From an uncultured Lachnospiraceae bacterium (lineage in GTDB: Bacteria; Bacillota; Clostridia; Lachnospirales; Lachnospiraceae): DNA of 49,810 nt. A program made the translations under genes and the position numbers. Below the pieces are notes generated by a model, which saw only the letters and a list, made by a program, of their open reading frames with translations, had not been told where the DNA came from and searched no databases. The number at the start of each line of letters is the position of its first letter. Position 1 is the stretch's first letter. Positions 32,197-40,582 of this stretch are shown piece by piece. The stretch lies in contig CANCYO010000016.1 of assembly GCA_947382415.1 (NCBI GenBank), positions 1 to 49,810 on the forward strand, given 5' to 3'.

Positions 32197-34133
32197 TGGC
32201 AGAACAAAGAAGTGCCAGAGGCCCGGCGTTTGGTCCGGGAAGGCGGGCTCCCATGGGAGCGGGTCCCAGAGTGGAGAATCCCGGAAAGGTATTTAAGCGC
32301 ATTCTGGGCTATGTGTTTCAGAATTACGGCTTTCACTGTCTGATCGTGCTGGCCTGTCTGGTGGGCAATGTGTTGGCCAGCGTACAGGGAACTCTGTTTT
32401 TAAAGACTCTGATAGACGATTATATCAAGCCCATGCTTGAGCAGACCGATCCCGATTTTACGCCGCTGCTCTATGCTATGGGAAGAGTGGCAGGCTTTTA
32501 TCTGTTGGGAATTGCCTGCGCTTACACTCAGGCCAGAGTCATGGTGAATGTGACTCAGGGCACCATGAAGCGGCTCAGGGACGATATGTTTGCCCATATG
32601 TCCAGACTGCCCATCAAATATTTTGACACCCATACCCATGGGGATATCATGTCGGTATACACCAATGATATCGACACACTGCGGCAGATGATCAGCCAGA
32701 GCATTCCTCAGATGATCAGCAGCGTCATTACTGTTGTCAGTGTTCTGGCCAGCATGATCAGCCTGAATATTCCGTTGACGGTGCTGACTCTGGTCATGGT
32801 GGGCATCATGCTGTTTACCACCAAAAATGTGGTGGGCAGGAGCGGAAAGTATTTTAAAGTACAGCAGGAAGCGTTGGGCAAGATCAACGGTTTTATCGAG
32901 GAGCGCATGGAAGGGCAGAAGGTGGTGAAGGTCTTTTGCCACGAGGAGAAGAGCAAGGAAGAGTTCAGGGAATTGAACGACGCGTTGTTCGACTGCTCCT
33001 ACAATGCCAATAAATTTGCGAATCTGATGGGACCTATCAACGCTCAGCTCGGCAATCTGAGTTATGTGGTGGTGGCCTGCGCGGGAAGCGTACTGGCGCT
33101 GAACGGCATCGGGGGATTTACGCTGGGCGGGCTGGTGAGTTTTCTGACCTTTAATAAGAGCTTTAACATGCCCATCAATCAGGTGAGCCAGCAGCTCAAC
33201 AGTATTGTCATGGCCCTGGCGGGCGGAAAGCGTGTCTTTGATCTTCTGGATGAGGAGGAAGAGACGGACAACGGTTATGTGACGCTGGTCCGTGTGAGAA
33301 AAGAAAACGGAGAGCTGGTGGAGTGTGCGGAACGCACCGGCATGTGGGCGTGGAAGCACACGCATCAGGCGGACGGTTCCGTGGATTATGTGGAGCTGAA
33401 GGGCGATGTGGTGTTTGACGGCGTGGACTTCGGCTACACGGACGACAAGATGGTGCTGCATGATATCCGCATGTATGCGCAGCCCGGCCAGAAAATCGCT
33501 TTTGTGGGATCCACGGGTGCGGGCAAGACGACGATCACCAATCTGATAAACCGTTTTTATGATATTCAGGACGGCAAGATTCGCTATGACGGTATCAATG
33601 TCAACAAGATTAAGAAGGCAGACTTGCGCCGTTCTCTGGGGATCGTGCTGCAGGACACCCATCTGTTCACGGCTACGGTGCGGGAAAATATCCGTTTCGG
33701 CAAACTGGACGCCACGGACGAGGAGGTCATCGCGGCGGCGAAGCTTGCCAATGCGGACGGCTTTATCCGTCAGCTTCCCCAGGGCTATGATACGGTGCTC
33801 ACCGGGGACGGAGCCAATCTGAGCCAGGGTCAGAGGCAGCTTCTGGCTATCGCCAGAGCGGCTGTGGCGGATCCCCCTGTACTGATTCTGGATGAGGCCA
33901 CCAGTTCCATTGATACCCGAACGGAGAAGATCGTGCAGGACGGCATGGATAAGCTCATGAGCGGCAGGACGACTTTTGTCATCGCACACAGGCTTTCTAC
34001 CGTGCAGAACAGTGATTGTATCATGGTATTGGAGCAGGGACGCATTATTGAGCGCGGAACCCATGACGAGCTTTTGGAGGAGCGCGGCAGATATTACCAG
34101 CTCTATACCGGCAACGCCATCGCGGAGGGTTAA
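32196..34133 (+). CDS. Heterodimeric ABC exporter, subunit with consensus ATPase site
   Basis: 645 aa. A polar, Pro/Gly/Arg-rich start of about 30 residues precedes six transmembrane helices and an ATPase with consensus residues: Walker A GSTGAGKTT, Walker B LILDEATSSID with the catalytic Glu, and IAHRLSTV. The signature motif is LSQGQRQL, with Gln for the usual second Gly, a change also seen in related exporters. A 40-residue insertion (about 360-400, starting VRKENGELVECAERTG) lies between the membrane and ATPase domains. Stop and start overlap (TAATG), so the two subunits are made together. Confidence 0.93.
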   Translation: MAEQRSARGPAFGPGRRAPMGAGPRVENPGKVFKRILGYVFQNYGFHCLIVLACLVGNVLASVQGTLFLKTLIDDYIKPMLEQTDPDFTPLLYAMGRVAGFYLLGIACAYTQARVMVNVTQGTMKRLRDDMFAHMSRLPIKYFDTHTHGDIMSVYTNDIDTLRQMISQSIPQMISSVITVVSVLASMISLNIPLTVLTLVMVGIMLFTTKNVVGRSGKYFKVQQEALGKINGFIEERMEGQKVVKVFCHEEKSKEEFRELNDALFDCSYNANKFANLMGPINAQLGNLSYVVVACAGSVLALNGIGGFTLGGLVSFLTFNKSFNMPINQVSQQLNSIVMALAGGKRVFDLLDEEEETDNGYVTLVRVRKENGELVECAERTGMWAWKHTHQADGSVDYVELKGDVVFDGVDFGYTDDKMVLHDIRMYAQPGQKIAFVGSTGAGKTTITNLINRFYDIQDGKIRYDGINVNKIKKADLRRSLGIVLQDTHLFTATVRENIRFGKLDATDEEVIAAAKLANADGFIRQLPQGYDTVLTGDGANLSQGQRQLLAIARAAVADPPVLILDEATSSIDTRTEKIVQDGMDKLMSGRTTFVIAHRLSTVQNSDCIMVLEQGRIIERGTHDELLEERGRYYQLYTGNAIAEG

Positions 34134-34212
34134 TTGCTCTAAGATGACTATTCAAACAGGTTTGCGGATAGTTGGTAATGTATGTAAAATTTGGATTTTG
34201 TAATACGTAAGA

Positions 34213-34241
34213 TTGCTTTTGGCATACAATAGTGCTATAAT
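34213..34241 (+). promoter_or_regulatory. Promoter of the RelB/YoeB operon
   Basis: TTGCTT (34213-34218), 17-nt spacer, TATAAT (34236-34241) with an extended TG at 34233-34234. Antitoxin binding at or near this promoter is expected by analogy with related systems. Confidence 0.68.
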
Positions 34242-34277
34242 AATCACAAAATAAGAAGTAAGAGAGGAGAAAAGTTT

Positions 34278-34547
34278 ATGGCACTGGCAACTATAACTGC
34301 AAGGGTAGATGAAAAAGATAAGGCCAGCTTTGACACTTTTTGTTCCAATGTTGGCTTGAATACATCCACCGCAATTAATCTTTTTGTGAAAGCAGTTTTA
34401 CGCGAAAACCGTATTCCGTTTGAGATTGCCCAGACTACTGATCCATTTTTTTCTGAGACAAATATTGCGTATGTAAAAAAATCTGTCCAAGAGCTAAAAG
34501 CCGGAAAAGGAACTGTTCACGAATTAATTGAGGTGGACGATGAGTGA
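34278..34547 (+). CDS. RelB/DinJ-family antitoxin
   Basis: 89 aa. The ribbon-helix-helix start is clear: ITARVDEKDKASFDTFCSNVGLNTSTAINLFVKAVLRENRIPFEI, the N-terminal strand giving the DNA-contacting beta-ribbon. The C-terminal 35 residues, acidic and flexible, would bind and neutralise the toxin. GAGAGGAG precedes the start. The stop overlaps the start of the toxin gene by several bases, so toxin translation is coupled to antitoxin translation. Confidence 0.93.
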   Translation: MALATITARVDEKDKASFDTFCSNVGLNTSTAINLFVKAVLRENRIPFEIAQTTDPFFSETNIAYVKKSVQELKAGKGTVHELIEVDDE

Positions 34548-34809
34548 AAAAGTATGGTCGGACGATGCATGGAAGGATTACCTTTACTGGCAGACTCAGG
34601 ATAAGAAAATATTAAAACGGATCAACCAGCTCATTCGGGATATAGAGCGGAATGGCTGTATGGAAGGAATCGGAAAACCTGAACCACTTTCCGGAGATCT
34701 TCAGGGCGAATACAGCCGCCGCATTAATGAAAAAGACAGGCTTGTTTATCATATGGAAAGCGGGCGGCTTTATATTGTTCACTGCAGAGGCCACTATGGA
34801 GATAAATAA
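34540..34809 (+). CDS. YoeB/Txe-family mRNA interferase toxin
   Basis: 89 aa from ATG 34540 (GAGGTGG upstream). It matches YoeB: KVWSDDAWKDYLYWQTQDKK at the start, GKPEPLSGDLQGEYSRRINEKDRLVY in the middle and the catalytic end IVHCRGHYGDK with His-Tyr. YoeB toxins bind the ribosome A site and cut mRNA at codons. The conserved Glu and Arg of the active site are present in EPLSGDLQGEYSRRI. It ends the two-gene operon. Confidence 0.93.
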   Translation: MSEKVWSDDAWKDYLYWQTQDKKILKRINQLIRDIERNGCMEGIGKPEPLSGDLQGEYSRRINEKDRLVYHMESGRLYIVHCRGHYGDK

Positions 34810-34873
34810 TTAAAACTTATCTGATCATATCTGCCGCCTGTTTTCAGTTATCGGATTGTACGAATAAAAAAAC

Positions 34874-34901
34874 TTGCATTAGCGGTTTGATATGGTAAAA
34901 T
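34874..34901 (+). promoter_or_regulatory. Promoter of the peptide ABC importer operon
   Basis: TTGCAT (34874-34879), 16 nt, TAAAAT (34896-34901) with an extended TG at 34893-34894, 55 nt upstream of the substrate-binding protein start. Confidence 0.62.
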
Positions 34902-34956
34902 GAGGGAGACAATAGAATAATGAGAGATTTGTTTGACGAAGAGGAGAGGCAAAAGT

Positions 34957-36486
34957 ATGAAAAAGCGGATCAGCGTTTACTTCATGGCGGCACTTCTGAT
35001 TATGACTGCACTGGGCGGATGCGCAGGCGGTACGGGAGAGTCTTCGGAGGATAAGTCCTCAGTAGTTGTAGGAATACAGCAGGATATTGATAGTCTTGAC
35101 CCACACAAAGCGACTGCGGCAGGAACGAAAGAGATTCTGTTCAACATTTTTGAAGGTCTGGTAAAGCCCGACCCCAACGGCAATCTGATGAATGCGGTAG
35201 CAAGCGATTACAGCATTTCCGAAGATGGACTGGTGTACACCTTTACTCTCAGAGAGGGTGTAAAGTTCCATAATGGGGATGAGGTGACGGCGGAGGATGT
35301 CAAATATTCTCTGGAGCGCTGCGCAGGAATTCTGGATGGCACGGCACTCATGTCCACTCTGAGCGCCGAAAAGGGAGGCATTACCAGCGTAGATATTTTG
35401 GATTCCCAGACGGTTCAGGTATCGGTGGGCAGCGCGAATATGGAGCTGATCTACAGCTTCACGGCGGCTATCATTCCCGCGGGCAGCGGAGAGGAAGCCG
35501 AGGCGCATCCTGTGGGTACCGGACCGTTTTCTTTTGTGTCCTACAAGCCCCAGGAGGGAGTTGTGCTGGCCAGGAATGCGGATTACTGGCAGTCGGGGCT
35601 TCCCTATCTGGACGAGGTCACATTTAAGATCGTGAACAGTCCGGACACGGCGCTTCTGGACCTGCAGGGCGGTTCCATCGACATCTATCCCTATCTCACG
35701 GATTCCCAGGCGGCGGAACTCTCCGGCAGCTTTCAGGTGATGTCCGCACCTTCCAATGTAGTGCAGGCGTTGTTTCTGAACAATGCGGATGAGACTCTGA
35801 GTGATGTACGGGTACGTCAGGCTATCTGCTATGCATTGGATAAGGACTCTGTGAATGAGTTTGTGTTCGGCGGAAACGGAGCGATCATCAGCTCTGCCAT
35901 GCTGCCGACGCTGCAGGATTTTTATGTGGACGTCAATGACGTCTACGGCACAGGAGCCAATGCGGAGAAGGCAAAGGAGCTTTTGGCGGACGCGGGATAT
36001 CCGGACGGAATCGAACTGGAGATCAAAGTGCCTTCCAATTATGAGGTGCATATGCAGACTGCGGAGGTTGTGGCAGAGCAGCTAAAGGAGGCCGGCATCA
36101 ACGCAGTGATTGCTCCTGTGGAGTGGGGAACCTGGCTGGATGAGGTCTACAACGGACGGAACTATCAGGCGACTATCAGCGGCATCACCTGCGATCAGAC
36201 TCCCGGATATCTGCTGAACAGATTCCAGACGGAATCTCCGAAGAATTTCATCAATTACGCCAATGCGAAGTATGATGAGACCTATCTGAAGGCCGCGGCA
36301 AGTCTCGATCTGGCTGAGAAGGCAGGGTATTACAAGGAGCTGCAGAATATGCTGGTGGAGGATGCGGGCACGGCGTTCTTATCCGTTCCCCCCATCACAG
36401 TGGCGGTGAAGCCTGAGCTTTCCGGCTATACCTTCTATCCTGTGTATGTGCAGGATATGAGTGTGGTGCGGTATACGAAGCAGTAA
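34957..36486 (+). CDS. Peptide/nickel-type ABC substrate-binding lipoprotein
   Basis: 509 aa from ATG 34957, fixed by GAGGAGAGG just upstream. Lipobox ALGGC gives a lipid-anchored protein on the outer membrane face. The SBP_bac_5 family signature is present: SLDPHKATAAGTKEILFNIFEGLVKPDPNG, then YTFTLREGVKFHNGDEVTAEDVKYSLER, and AEVVAEQLKEAGINAVI in the second lobe. It captures oligopeptides, dipeptides or related ligands and passes them to the permeases coded next. Ligand identity cannot be decided from sequence. First gene of a four-gene operon. Confidence 0.93.
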   Translation: MKKRISVYFMAALLIMTALGGCAGGTGESSEDKSSVVVGIQQDIDSLDPHKATAAGTKEILFNIFEGLVKPDPNGNLMNAVASDYSISEDGLVYTFTLREGVKFHNGDEVTAEDVKYSLERCAGILDGTALMSTLSAEKGGITSVDILDSQTVQVSVGSANMELIYSFTAAIIPAGSGEEAEAHPVGTGPFSFVSYKPQEGVVLARNADYWQSGLPYLDEVTFKIVNSPDTALLDLQGGSIDIYPYLTDSQAAELSGSFQVMSAPSNVVQALFLNNADETLSDVRVRQAICYALDKDSVNEFVFGGNGAIISSAMLPTLQDFYVDVNDVYGTGANAEKAKELLADAGYPDGIELEIKVPSNYEVHMQTAEVVAEQLKEAGINAVIAPVEWGTWLDEVYNGRNYQATISGITCDQTPGYLLNRFQTESPKNFINYANAKYDETYLKAAASLDLAEKAGYYKELQNMLVEDAGTAFLSVPPITVAVKPELSGYTFYPVYVQDMSVVRYTKQ

Positions 36487-36527
36487 TAAAACGAAAGCAA
36501 TAATATAAACGAAAGGAGGTGGCGGCA

Positions 36528-37487
36528 ATGCGGTACTTTGGTAAGAAAACGGTTACTCTCATTATGACATTGTTCCTGGTATCTGTTGCCGCTTTCCTCG
36601 CTTTTCAGATCATTCCGGGCGATGTGGTGGGTTCTATTCTGGGCACGGAGGCCACTCCGGAGAGAGAGGCCAAACTTCGGGAGGAGCTGGGCTTAAATGA
36701 CCCGCCTGTGGTGCGTTACATGAACTGGATGACGGGCGTACTGCGGGGGGATCTGGGAAAAAGCTATCGCTATTCCAAGTCAATGAATGAGATGATGCCG
36801 GTGGCGGAGCTCATCGGGGACAAGCTTCCCGTGACGCTGTGGCTGGCGGTTCTTTCTGTAATTATGATTATTGTTGTCTCCGTTCCGCTGGGCGTGTTCT
36901 GGGCAAAAAGCCGGGGACGTGCGGCGGACGCTGTTTTCAGTGTGCTGACTCAGACTACCATGGCGGTGCCTTCCTTTTTTCTGGGGATATTGGTGACTTA
37001 TCTGTTTGGCATGGTTCTCAGATGGTTTACTCCCGGAGGATATGTGAGCTATCAGGATAATTTTATTGGATTTTTGGGTTATCTGGTCTTTCCGGCGCTG
37101 TCTGTGGCAGTTCCGAAGATTGCCATGACGGCCCGTTTTCTGCGCAATTCCCTGCTCACGGAGATGAGTTCCGATTATGTGCGGACAGCCCGCAGCAAGG
37201 GCGCAACGGAGCAGCGGGTGATGTACGGGCATGTGCTGCGCAACGCATTGATGCCGGTGGTGACGTTTCTGGGCATGATCATTGCCGAGATCGTTGCAGG
37301 CAGTATCGTTGTGGAGCAGGTGTTCGGACTGCCCGGCGTGGGAAGGCTGCTGATCAGTTCCATCTCCACCAGGGATCTGCCGGTGGTGGAGATTCTGGTG
37401 CTGTATATTACGGCGGTGGTGATCGTGGTCTATTTTCTGGTGGATATTCTTTATCGCATGATCGATCCCAGGATCAGTCATAAATGA
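36528..37487 (+). CDS. Peptide-type ABC permease, DppB-like
   Basis: 319 aa from ATG 36528, 9 nt after AAAGGAGG (36511-36518). Six transmembrane helices. Family features: N-terminal RYFGKKTVTLIMTLFLVSVAAFLAFQIIPGD, the conserved LGLNDPPVVRYMNWMTGVLRGDLGKS, and the ATPase-coupling loop DYVRTARSKGATEQRVMYGHVLRNALMPVVTFLG. It forms the import channel with the DppC-like subunit. Confidence 0.93.
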   Translation: MRYFGKKTVTLIMTLFLVSVAAFLAFQIIPGDVVGSILGTEATPEREAKLREELGLNDPPVVRYMNWMTGVLRGDLGKSYRYSKSMNEMMPVAELIGDKLPVTLWLAVLSVIMIIVVSVPLGVFWAKSRGRAADAVFSVLTQTTMAVPSFFLGILVTYLFGMVLRWFTPGGYVSYQDNFIGFLGYLVFPALSVAVPKIAMTARFLRNSLLTEMSSDYVRTARSKGATEQRVMYGHVLRNALMPVVTFLGMIIAEIVAGSIVVEQVFGLPGVGRLLISSISTRDLPVVEILVLYITAVVIVVYFLVDILYRMIDPRISHK

Positions 37488-37496
37488 GCACAAGGG

Positions 37497-37568
37497 TGAC
37501 GGCATACAGGAGTCAGCGGCACACAGGAATCGACAGCATACAGGATTGGTATGACACACAGGAGTCGG
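37497..37568 (+). repeat. Imperfect tandem repeats at the start of the DppC-like gene
   Basis: Four to five units resembling GCATACAGGAGTC or CACACAGGAATC, about 17-19 nt apart, fill the space before ATG 37570. The last unit provides the ribosome binding site (AGGAG, 37560-37564), and the previous one also pairs an AGGA with a nearby ATG (37551), so the repeats look like duplicated translation-start segments. Confidence 0.6.
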
Positions 37569-37569
37569 T

Positions 37570-38448
37570 ATGGCACAGGATGAAAGCAGGATAAAACTGC
37601 ATAAGCTGAAAGGCTCGAAGCATAAGGGTTTGATGCATAGAGGGAATCTCTGGCTGTGGATCGGTCTTTTTATGACGGGGACCGCGGTGCTCATGGCGCT
37701 TGTGGGCGCTTTCTGGACGCCCTGCAGCACTACCGCCATGTCTGCCGCGGAGCGTTTTTGTGCGCCGTCTTTTGAGCATCCTTTTGGAACGGACAATTTT
37801 GGCAGGGATATTTTGTCTCGCGTGATGAAGGGAGCCGGCAGCACAATCTTTATCAGCAGTCTGGTGGTGCTCTTTTCCGGGGGATTTGGCATTTTAATCG
37901 GCGCTCTCACCGGGTATTTCGGAGGGCTTTTGGATGAGATCGTCATGCGTTTTACGGATGCGGTAAACGGATTTCCCAGCATCCTGCTGGCGCTGGTAAT
38001 GATCAGTATTCTGGGGAGCGGCAAAAAGAATCTGATCCTGTCTCTGGGCATTGTGTTTACACCCAGCTTTGTGCGCATTGTGAGAAGCGAGTTTATAAGG
38101 CTTCGGGATGCGGACTATATCAGCCGGGCCAGACTGATGGGTGTGGGAAGGCTGCGGATTTTGTTTGTGCATATTCTGCCCAATATCTTTTCCACTTTCT
38201 GGGTGTCTGTGATGATCGGTTTTAACAATGGGATTCTGGCGGAGTCCGGTATGAGCTATCTGGGAATCGGTGTCAGGCCGCCTGACGCCAGTCTGGGCGA
38301 AATGCTTTCGGATGCCCAGGGGTATCTGCTGCGCGCTCCGTGGTATGCTCTGGCTCCGGGATTGACTATCGTGTGGATCGTGCTTGGTTTTTCGCTTCTG
38401 GGAGAGGGGATTCGACAGTGTTCAGGGGAGGCAGCGGATGGAAAATAG
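37570..38448 (+). CDS. Peptide-type ABC permease, DppC-like
   Basis: 292 aa. N-terminal anchor and five further helices. Features: HPFGTDNFGRDILSRVMKGAGSTIFIS, SILLALVMISILGSGKKNL, the coupling loop DYISRARLMGVGRLRILFVHILPN, and ESGMSYLGIGVRPPDASLGEML near the end, all typical of DppC/OppC proteins. The ATG is preceded by an unusual run of short repeats. Its stop codon overlaps the start of the ATPase gene. Confidence 0.93.
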   Translation: MAQDESRIKLHKLKGSKHKGLMHRGNLWLWIGLFMTGTAVLMALVGAFWTPCSTTAMSAAERFCAPSFEHPFGTDNFGRDILSRVMKGAGSTIFISSLVVLFSGGFGILIGALTGYFGGLLDEIVMRFTDAVNGFPSILLALVMISILGSGKKNLILSLGIVFTPSFVRIVRSEFIRLRDADYISRARLMGVGRLRILFVHILPNIFSTFWVSVMIGFNNGILAESGMSYLGIGVRPPDASLGEMLSDAQGYLLRAPWYALAPGLTIVWIVLGFSLLGEGIRQCSGEAADGK

Positions 38449-40111
38449 AGCCGGGAAGTTCCCGAAAAATGAAAATCCAATGATTCAGATACAGGATCTG
38501 TCCGTGAGCTTCGGCGGCACTGAGGCCGTTAGAAATGTAAATCTGGAGATAAAAAGAGGGGAGATTCTGGGAGTGGTGGGAGAATCCGGTTCAGGCAAGT
38601 CCGTGACGGCGCTGACCTTGATGGGACTGCTCTCTGAGGGCGGGAAGATCACCTCAGGGCGGGTGATTTTTGACGGTGAGGTGCTGGCTGAGGCAGGAAA
38701 ACCTCAAAACAGAGCTTTGTACCGAAAGTTCCAGGGGCAGCGTATGTCCATGGTCTTTCAGGAGCCCATGACCTCTCTCAATCCCACTCAGAAGGTGGGA
38801 GCTCAGGTAGAGGAAATGTTGATGCTCCACACGGATATTCCGAGGCAGCAGTGGCGGGAGAAGGTGCTGGAGGTTTTCCTGTCTGTGGGCCTTAAGGATG
38901 TGGAACAGCTCTATGACTGCTATCCCCATCAGCTCTCGGGGGGGATGCGTCAGCGGGTGATGATCGCCATGGCGGTGATCCTGCACCCGGATTTGATCGT
39001 GGCCGATGAGCCTACTACAGCCCTGGATGTCACTATTCAGAATCAGATCATCGCTCTTTTGCGGGAGATCAATCAAAAGGAGCACAACGCCATGCTCTTT
39101 ATCACCCATGACTTAAATCTGGCCAGACGCATCTGCCACAGGATCGCGGTGATGAAGGACGGCAGGGTGGTGGAGACGCAGACGGCGGAGGAGATTTTTG
39201 AGAATCCCCGGGAGGAATACACCAGAAGACTGATTCAGGCGGTCCCCACCCGGGTGCGGTGTAAGACGAGGGCCGGGGAGAGTACGGATGATACAGGAAA
39301 CGTAGTTGATACAGGGTGCATGACTGCTGCAGGAAACAGGGATTCAGGGGCGGCACATCGTCCGGTTCTCGAAGTGCATGATCTGAACGTGTATTATCAG
39401 GAGGGGACAAACAGCCTCTTTGGGCGCAGGAGAAGATGCCGTGTGGTCTCAGGAGCGGACTTTGTGTTATATCCCGGCGAGGTCATGGGGCTTGTGGGAG
39501 AGAGCGGCTGCGGAAAGAGTTCGCTGTCCAAGGCCATACTGGGCATGAACAGGAACGTGGAGGGCGAGATCAGACATTTTTCGACAAGGCCGCAGATGAT
39601 CTTTCAGGATCCTTACAGCAGCCTGAATCCCAGCAAGACAGTGGGTTGGCTTTTACAGGAACCTCTGCGGGCGGCGGGACGTCTGGATAAATCCAGACAG
39701 ATGTCTGAGGCGGATATGAGGGCGGCAGCCTGCGATATGCTGAGGAGAGTGGGACTGGATGAGAGCTGCCTCCACAGAAAGCCCTCGCAGCTCTCCGGCG
39801 GACAGCGTCAGCGGATCAGCATCGGTCAGGCTCTGATCACCAGACCGGGATTGGTGATCGCGGACGAGCCGGTGTCTGCGTTGGATGTGACCCTTCAGGC
39901 TCAGATCATGGAACTCATGCAGCGCCTTCAGGAAGAGCTGCAGGTGGCATATCTGTTTATTTCGCATGATATTAATGTGGTATATCGGATGAGTGACCGC
40001 ATTATGGTCATGAAGGACGGAGAGATCGTAGAACAGGGCGATACGAAGGAAGTGTTTGAACATCCCCGGGAAGCGTATACGAAGCTTTTGCTGCAGGAAG
40101 ATGTGAAATAA
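38438..40111 (+). CDS. Fused double ATPase of the peptide ABC importer (DppD-DppF)
   Basis: 557 aa from ATG 38438, 7 nt after GGGGAGG and overlapping the permease by 11 nt. Two complete ATPase domains: the first with GESGSGKS, LSGGMRQR and LIVADEPTTALD, the second with GESGCGKS, LSGGQRQR and LVIADEPVSALD. In many operons these are two genes, dppD and dppF; here they are joined by a linker around residues 280-310 (TDDTGNVVDTGCMTAAGNRD) coded by ACAGG-rich repeat DNA. Both should hydrolyse ATP to drive uptake. It ends the operon. Confidence 0.93.
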   Translation: MENRAGKFPKNENPMIQIQDLSVSFGGTEAVRNVNLEIKRGEILGVVGESGSGKSVTALTLMGLLSEGGKITSGRVIFDGEVLAEAGKPQNRALYRKFQGQRMSMVFQEPMTSLNPTQKVGAQVEEMLMLHTDIPRQQWREKVLEVFLSVGLKDVEQLYDCYPHQLSGGMRQRVMIAMAVILHPDLIVADEPTTALDVTIQNQIIALLREINQKEHNAMLFITHDLNLARRICHRIAVMKDGRVVETQTAEEIFENPREEYTRRLIQAVPTRVRCKTRAGESTDDTGNVVDTGCMTAAGNRDSGAAHRPVLEVHDLNVYYQEGTNSLFGRRRRCRVVSGADFVLYPGEVMGLVGESGCGKSSLSKAILGMNRNVEGEIRHFSTRPQMIFQDPYSSLNPSKTVGWLLQEPLRAAGRLDKSRQMSEADMRAAACDMLRRVGLDESCLHRKPSQLSGGQRQRISIGQALITRPGLVIADEPVSALDVTLQAQIMELMQRLQEELQVAYLFISHDINVVYRMSDRIMVMKDGEIVEQGDTKEVFEHPREAYTKLLLQEDVK

Positions 40112-40244
40112 ATGAAGAGACGTACGGGTAAGTTATTATTTTTCTATAAGCTATTGCTATTAGAGTATTCTGGTTCTGATACTTCAATTTTTAAAAATTA
40201 TGACGTTTATGGGAAAGGTATGGGAAAGTTTATAATTAGATATA

Positions 40245-40274
40245 TTGACACTTTCAGGATAAAGGAGATATAAT
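40245..40274 (+). promoter_or_regulatory. Promoter of the candidate antitoxin RNA
   Basis: Perfect TTGACA (40245-40250), 18-nt spacer, perfect TATAAT (40269-40274). The nearest downstream element is a terminator, not a gene, so it should make a short RNA beginning near 40281. Confidence 0.75.
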
Positions 40275-40286
40275 TGTAATAGAAAA

Positions 40287-40311
40287 AGTGCTACCGAATA
40301 TACGGTTAGCC
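40287..40311 (+). repeat. Inverted-repeat arm 1: 5' hairpin of the antitoxin RNA
   Basis: AGTGCTACCGAATAT followed by acGGTTAGCC. Its reverse complement reappears at 40546-40576. The two halves GCTACC and GGTTAGC can pair with one bulged base, giving a hairpin with an eight-base loop. Confidence 0.7.
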
Positions 40312-40331
40312 ACAAATAATTTAGTTACAAG

Positions 40332-40368
40332 AATAACCGCTTCATTTGCAGTGTGGGCGGTTATTTTT
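40332..40368 (+). terminator. Terminator of the antitoxin RNA, overlapping the toxin stop
   Basis: AATAACCGC (40332-40340) pairs with GCGGTTATT (40357-40365), followed by a T-run to 40368. On the minus strand the same hairpin contains the toxin stop codon (40361-40363) and may also end that mRNA, though the T-run there is weak. Confidence 0.75.
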
Positions 40369-40459
40369 GTGTTTTATGATTGCTTCCGATAGCATATCCG
40401 AGTCCGAAAGCTGTCAGCACAAGGCTGATAACAGCAACCAGACTTTCGAATGTTAACAT
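40361..40459 (-). CDS. Holin-like small hydrophobic toxin peptide (candidate type I toxin)
   Basis: 32 aa: starts MLTFESLVAVISLVLTAFGL and ends SNHKTQK. A single hydrophobic helix follows a short N-terminal segment, with a polar, basic tail. This matches the form of the putative holin-like toxin (Hol-Tox) peptides that Firmicutes encode in type I toxin-antitoxin loci. AGAGGGTG lies upstream of the ATG at 40459. A promoter at 40583-40611 on the same strand gives an mRNA with a leader of about 117 nt, long and structured as in type I systems. Too short for standard gene calling. Confidence 0.7.
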   Translation of the reverse strand: MLTFESLVAVISLVLTAFGLGYAIGSNHKTQK

Positions 40460-40545
40460 TGGCAACACCCTCTTTCGTACAGGATTCTCTAACACAAATG
40501 AAAGAGTTTCTATGTAATCAGGGGGTCACAGTCCCTCTGCAAGAG

Positions 40546-40576
40546 GGCTAACCGCATACCCGATATTGGTAGCACT
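40546..40576 (-). repeat. Inverted-repeat arm 2: 5' hairpin of the toxin mRNA
   Basis: On the minus strand this reads AGTGCTACC-AATAT, then cggg-TATG, then CGGTTAGCC: the same ends as arm 1 with one base deleted and a longer loop. It begins at the predicted 5' end of the toxin mRNA (near 40576). Confidence 0.7.
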
Positions 40577-40582
40577 GCATTT

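Larger units (their letters stand above)
40281..40368 (+). ncRNA. Candidate type I antitoxin RNA
   Basis: A transcript of about 88 nt is predicted from the promoter at 40245-40274 and the terminator at 40332-40368. It codes for no protein. Its 5' part contains a hairpin-forming stretch (40288-40311) that is also found at the 5' end of the convergent toxin mRNA, and its 3' end overlaps the 3' end of the toxin gene. The layout resembles the Fst/RNAII and related type I systems of Firmicutes, in which the small RNA blocks translation of the toxin mRNA. No expression evidence is available from sequence alone. Confidence 0.6.

Noticed and set aside
32400..34064. 554-codon open frame on the minus strand, opposite the second ABC exporter gene (similar long frames at 30688-32100 minus and 41184-42683 plus)
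   Set aside because: The plus- or minus-strand partner has clear family motifs in each case. These antisense frames arise from the codon bias of the real genes and have His/Gln-rich, low-quality translations.
37497..37568. Short repeats as a possible CRISPR array
   Set aside because: Units are only about 13 nt, imperfect, with 4-6 nt between them, and there are no cas genes in the window. They are start-region duplications.
40185..40198. AATTTTTAAAAATT palindrome after the fused ATPase gene as a terminator
   Set aside because: The stem is pure A/T with no G/C pairs, so it would not form a stable RNA hairpin.
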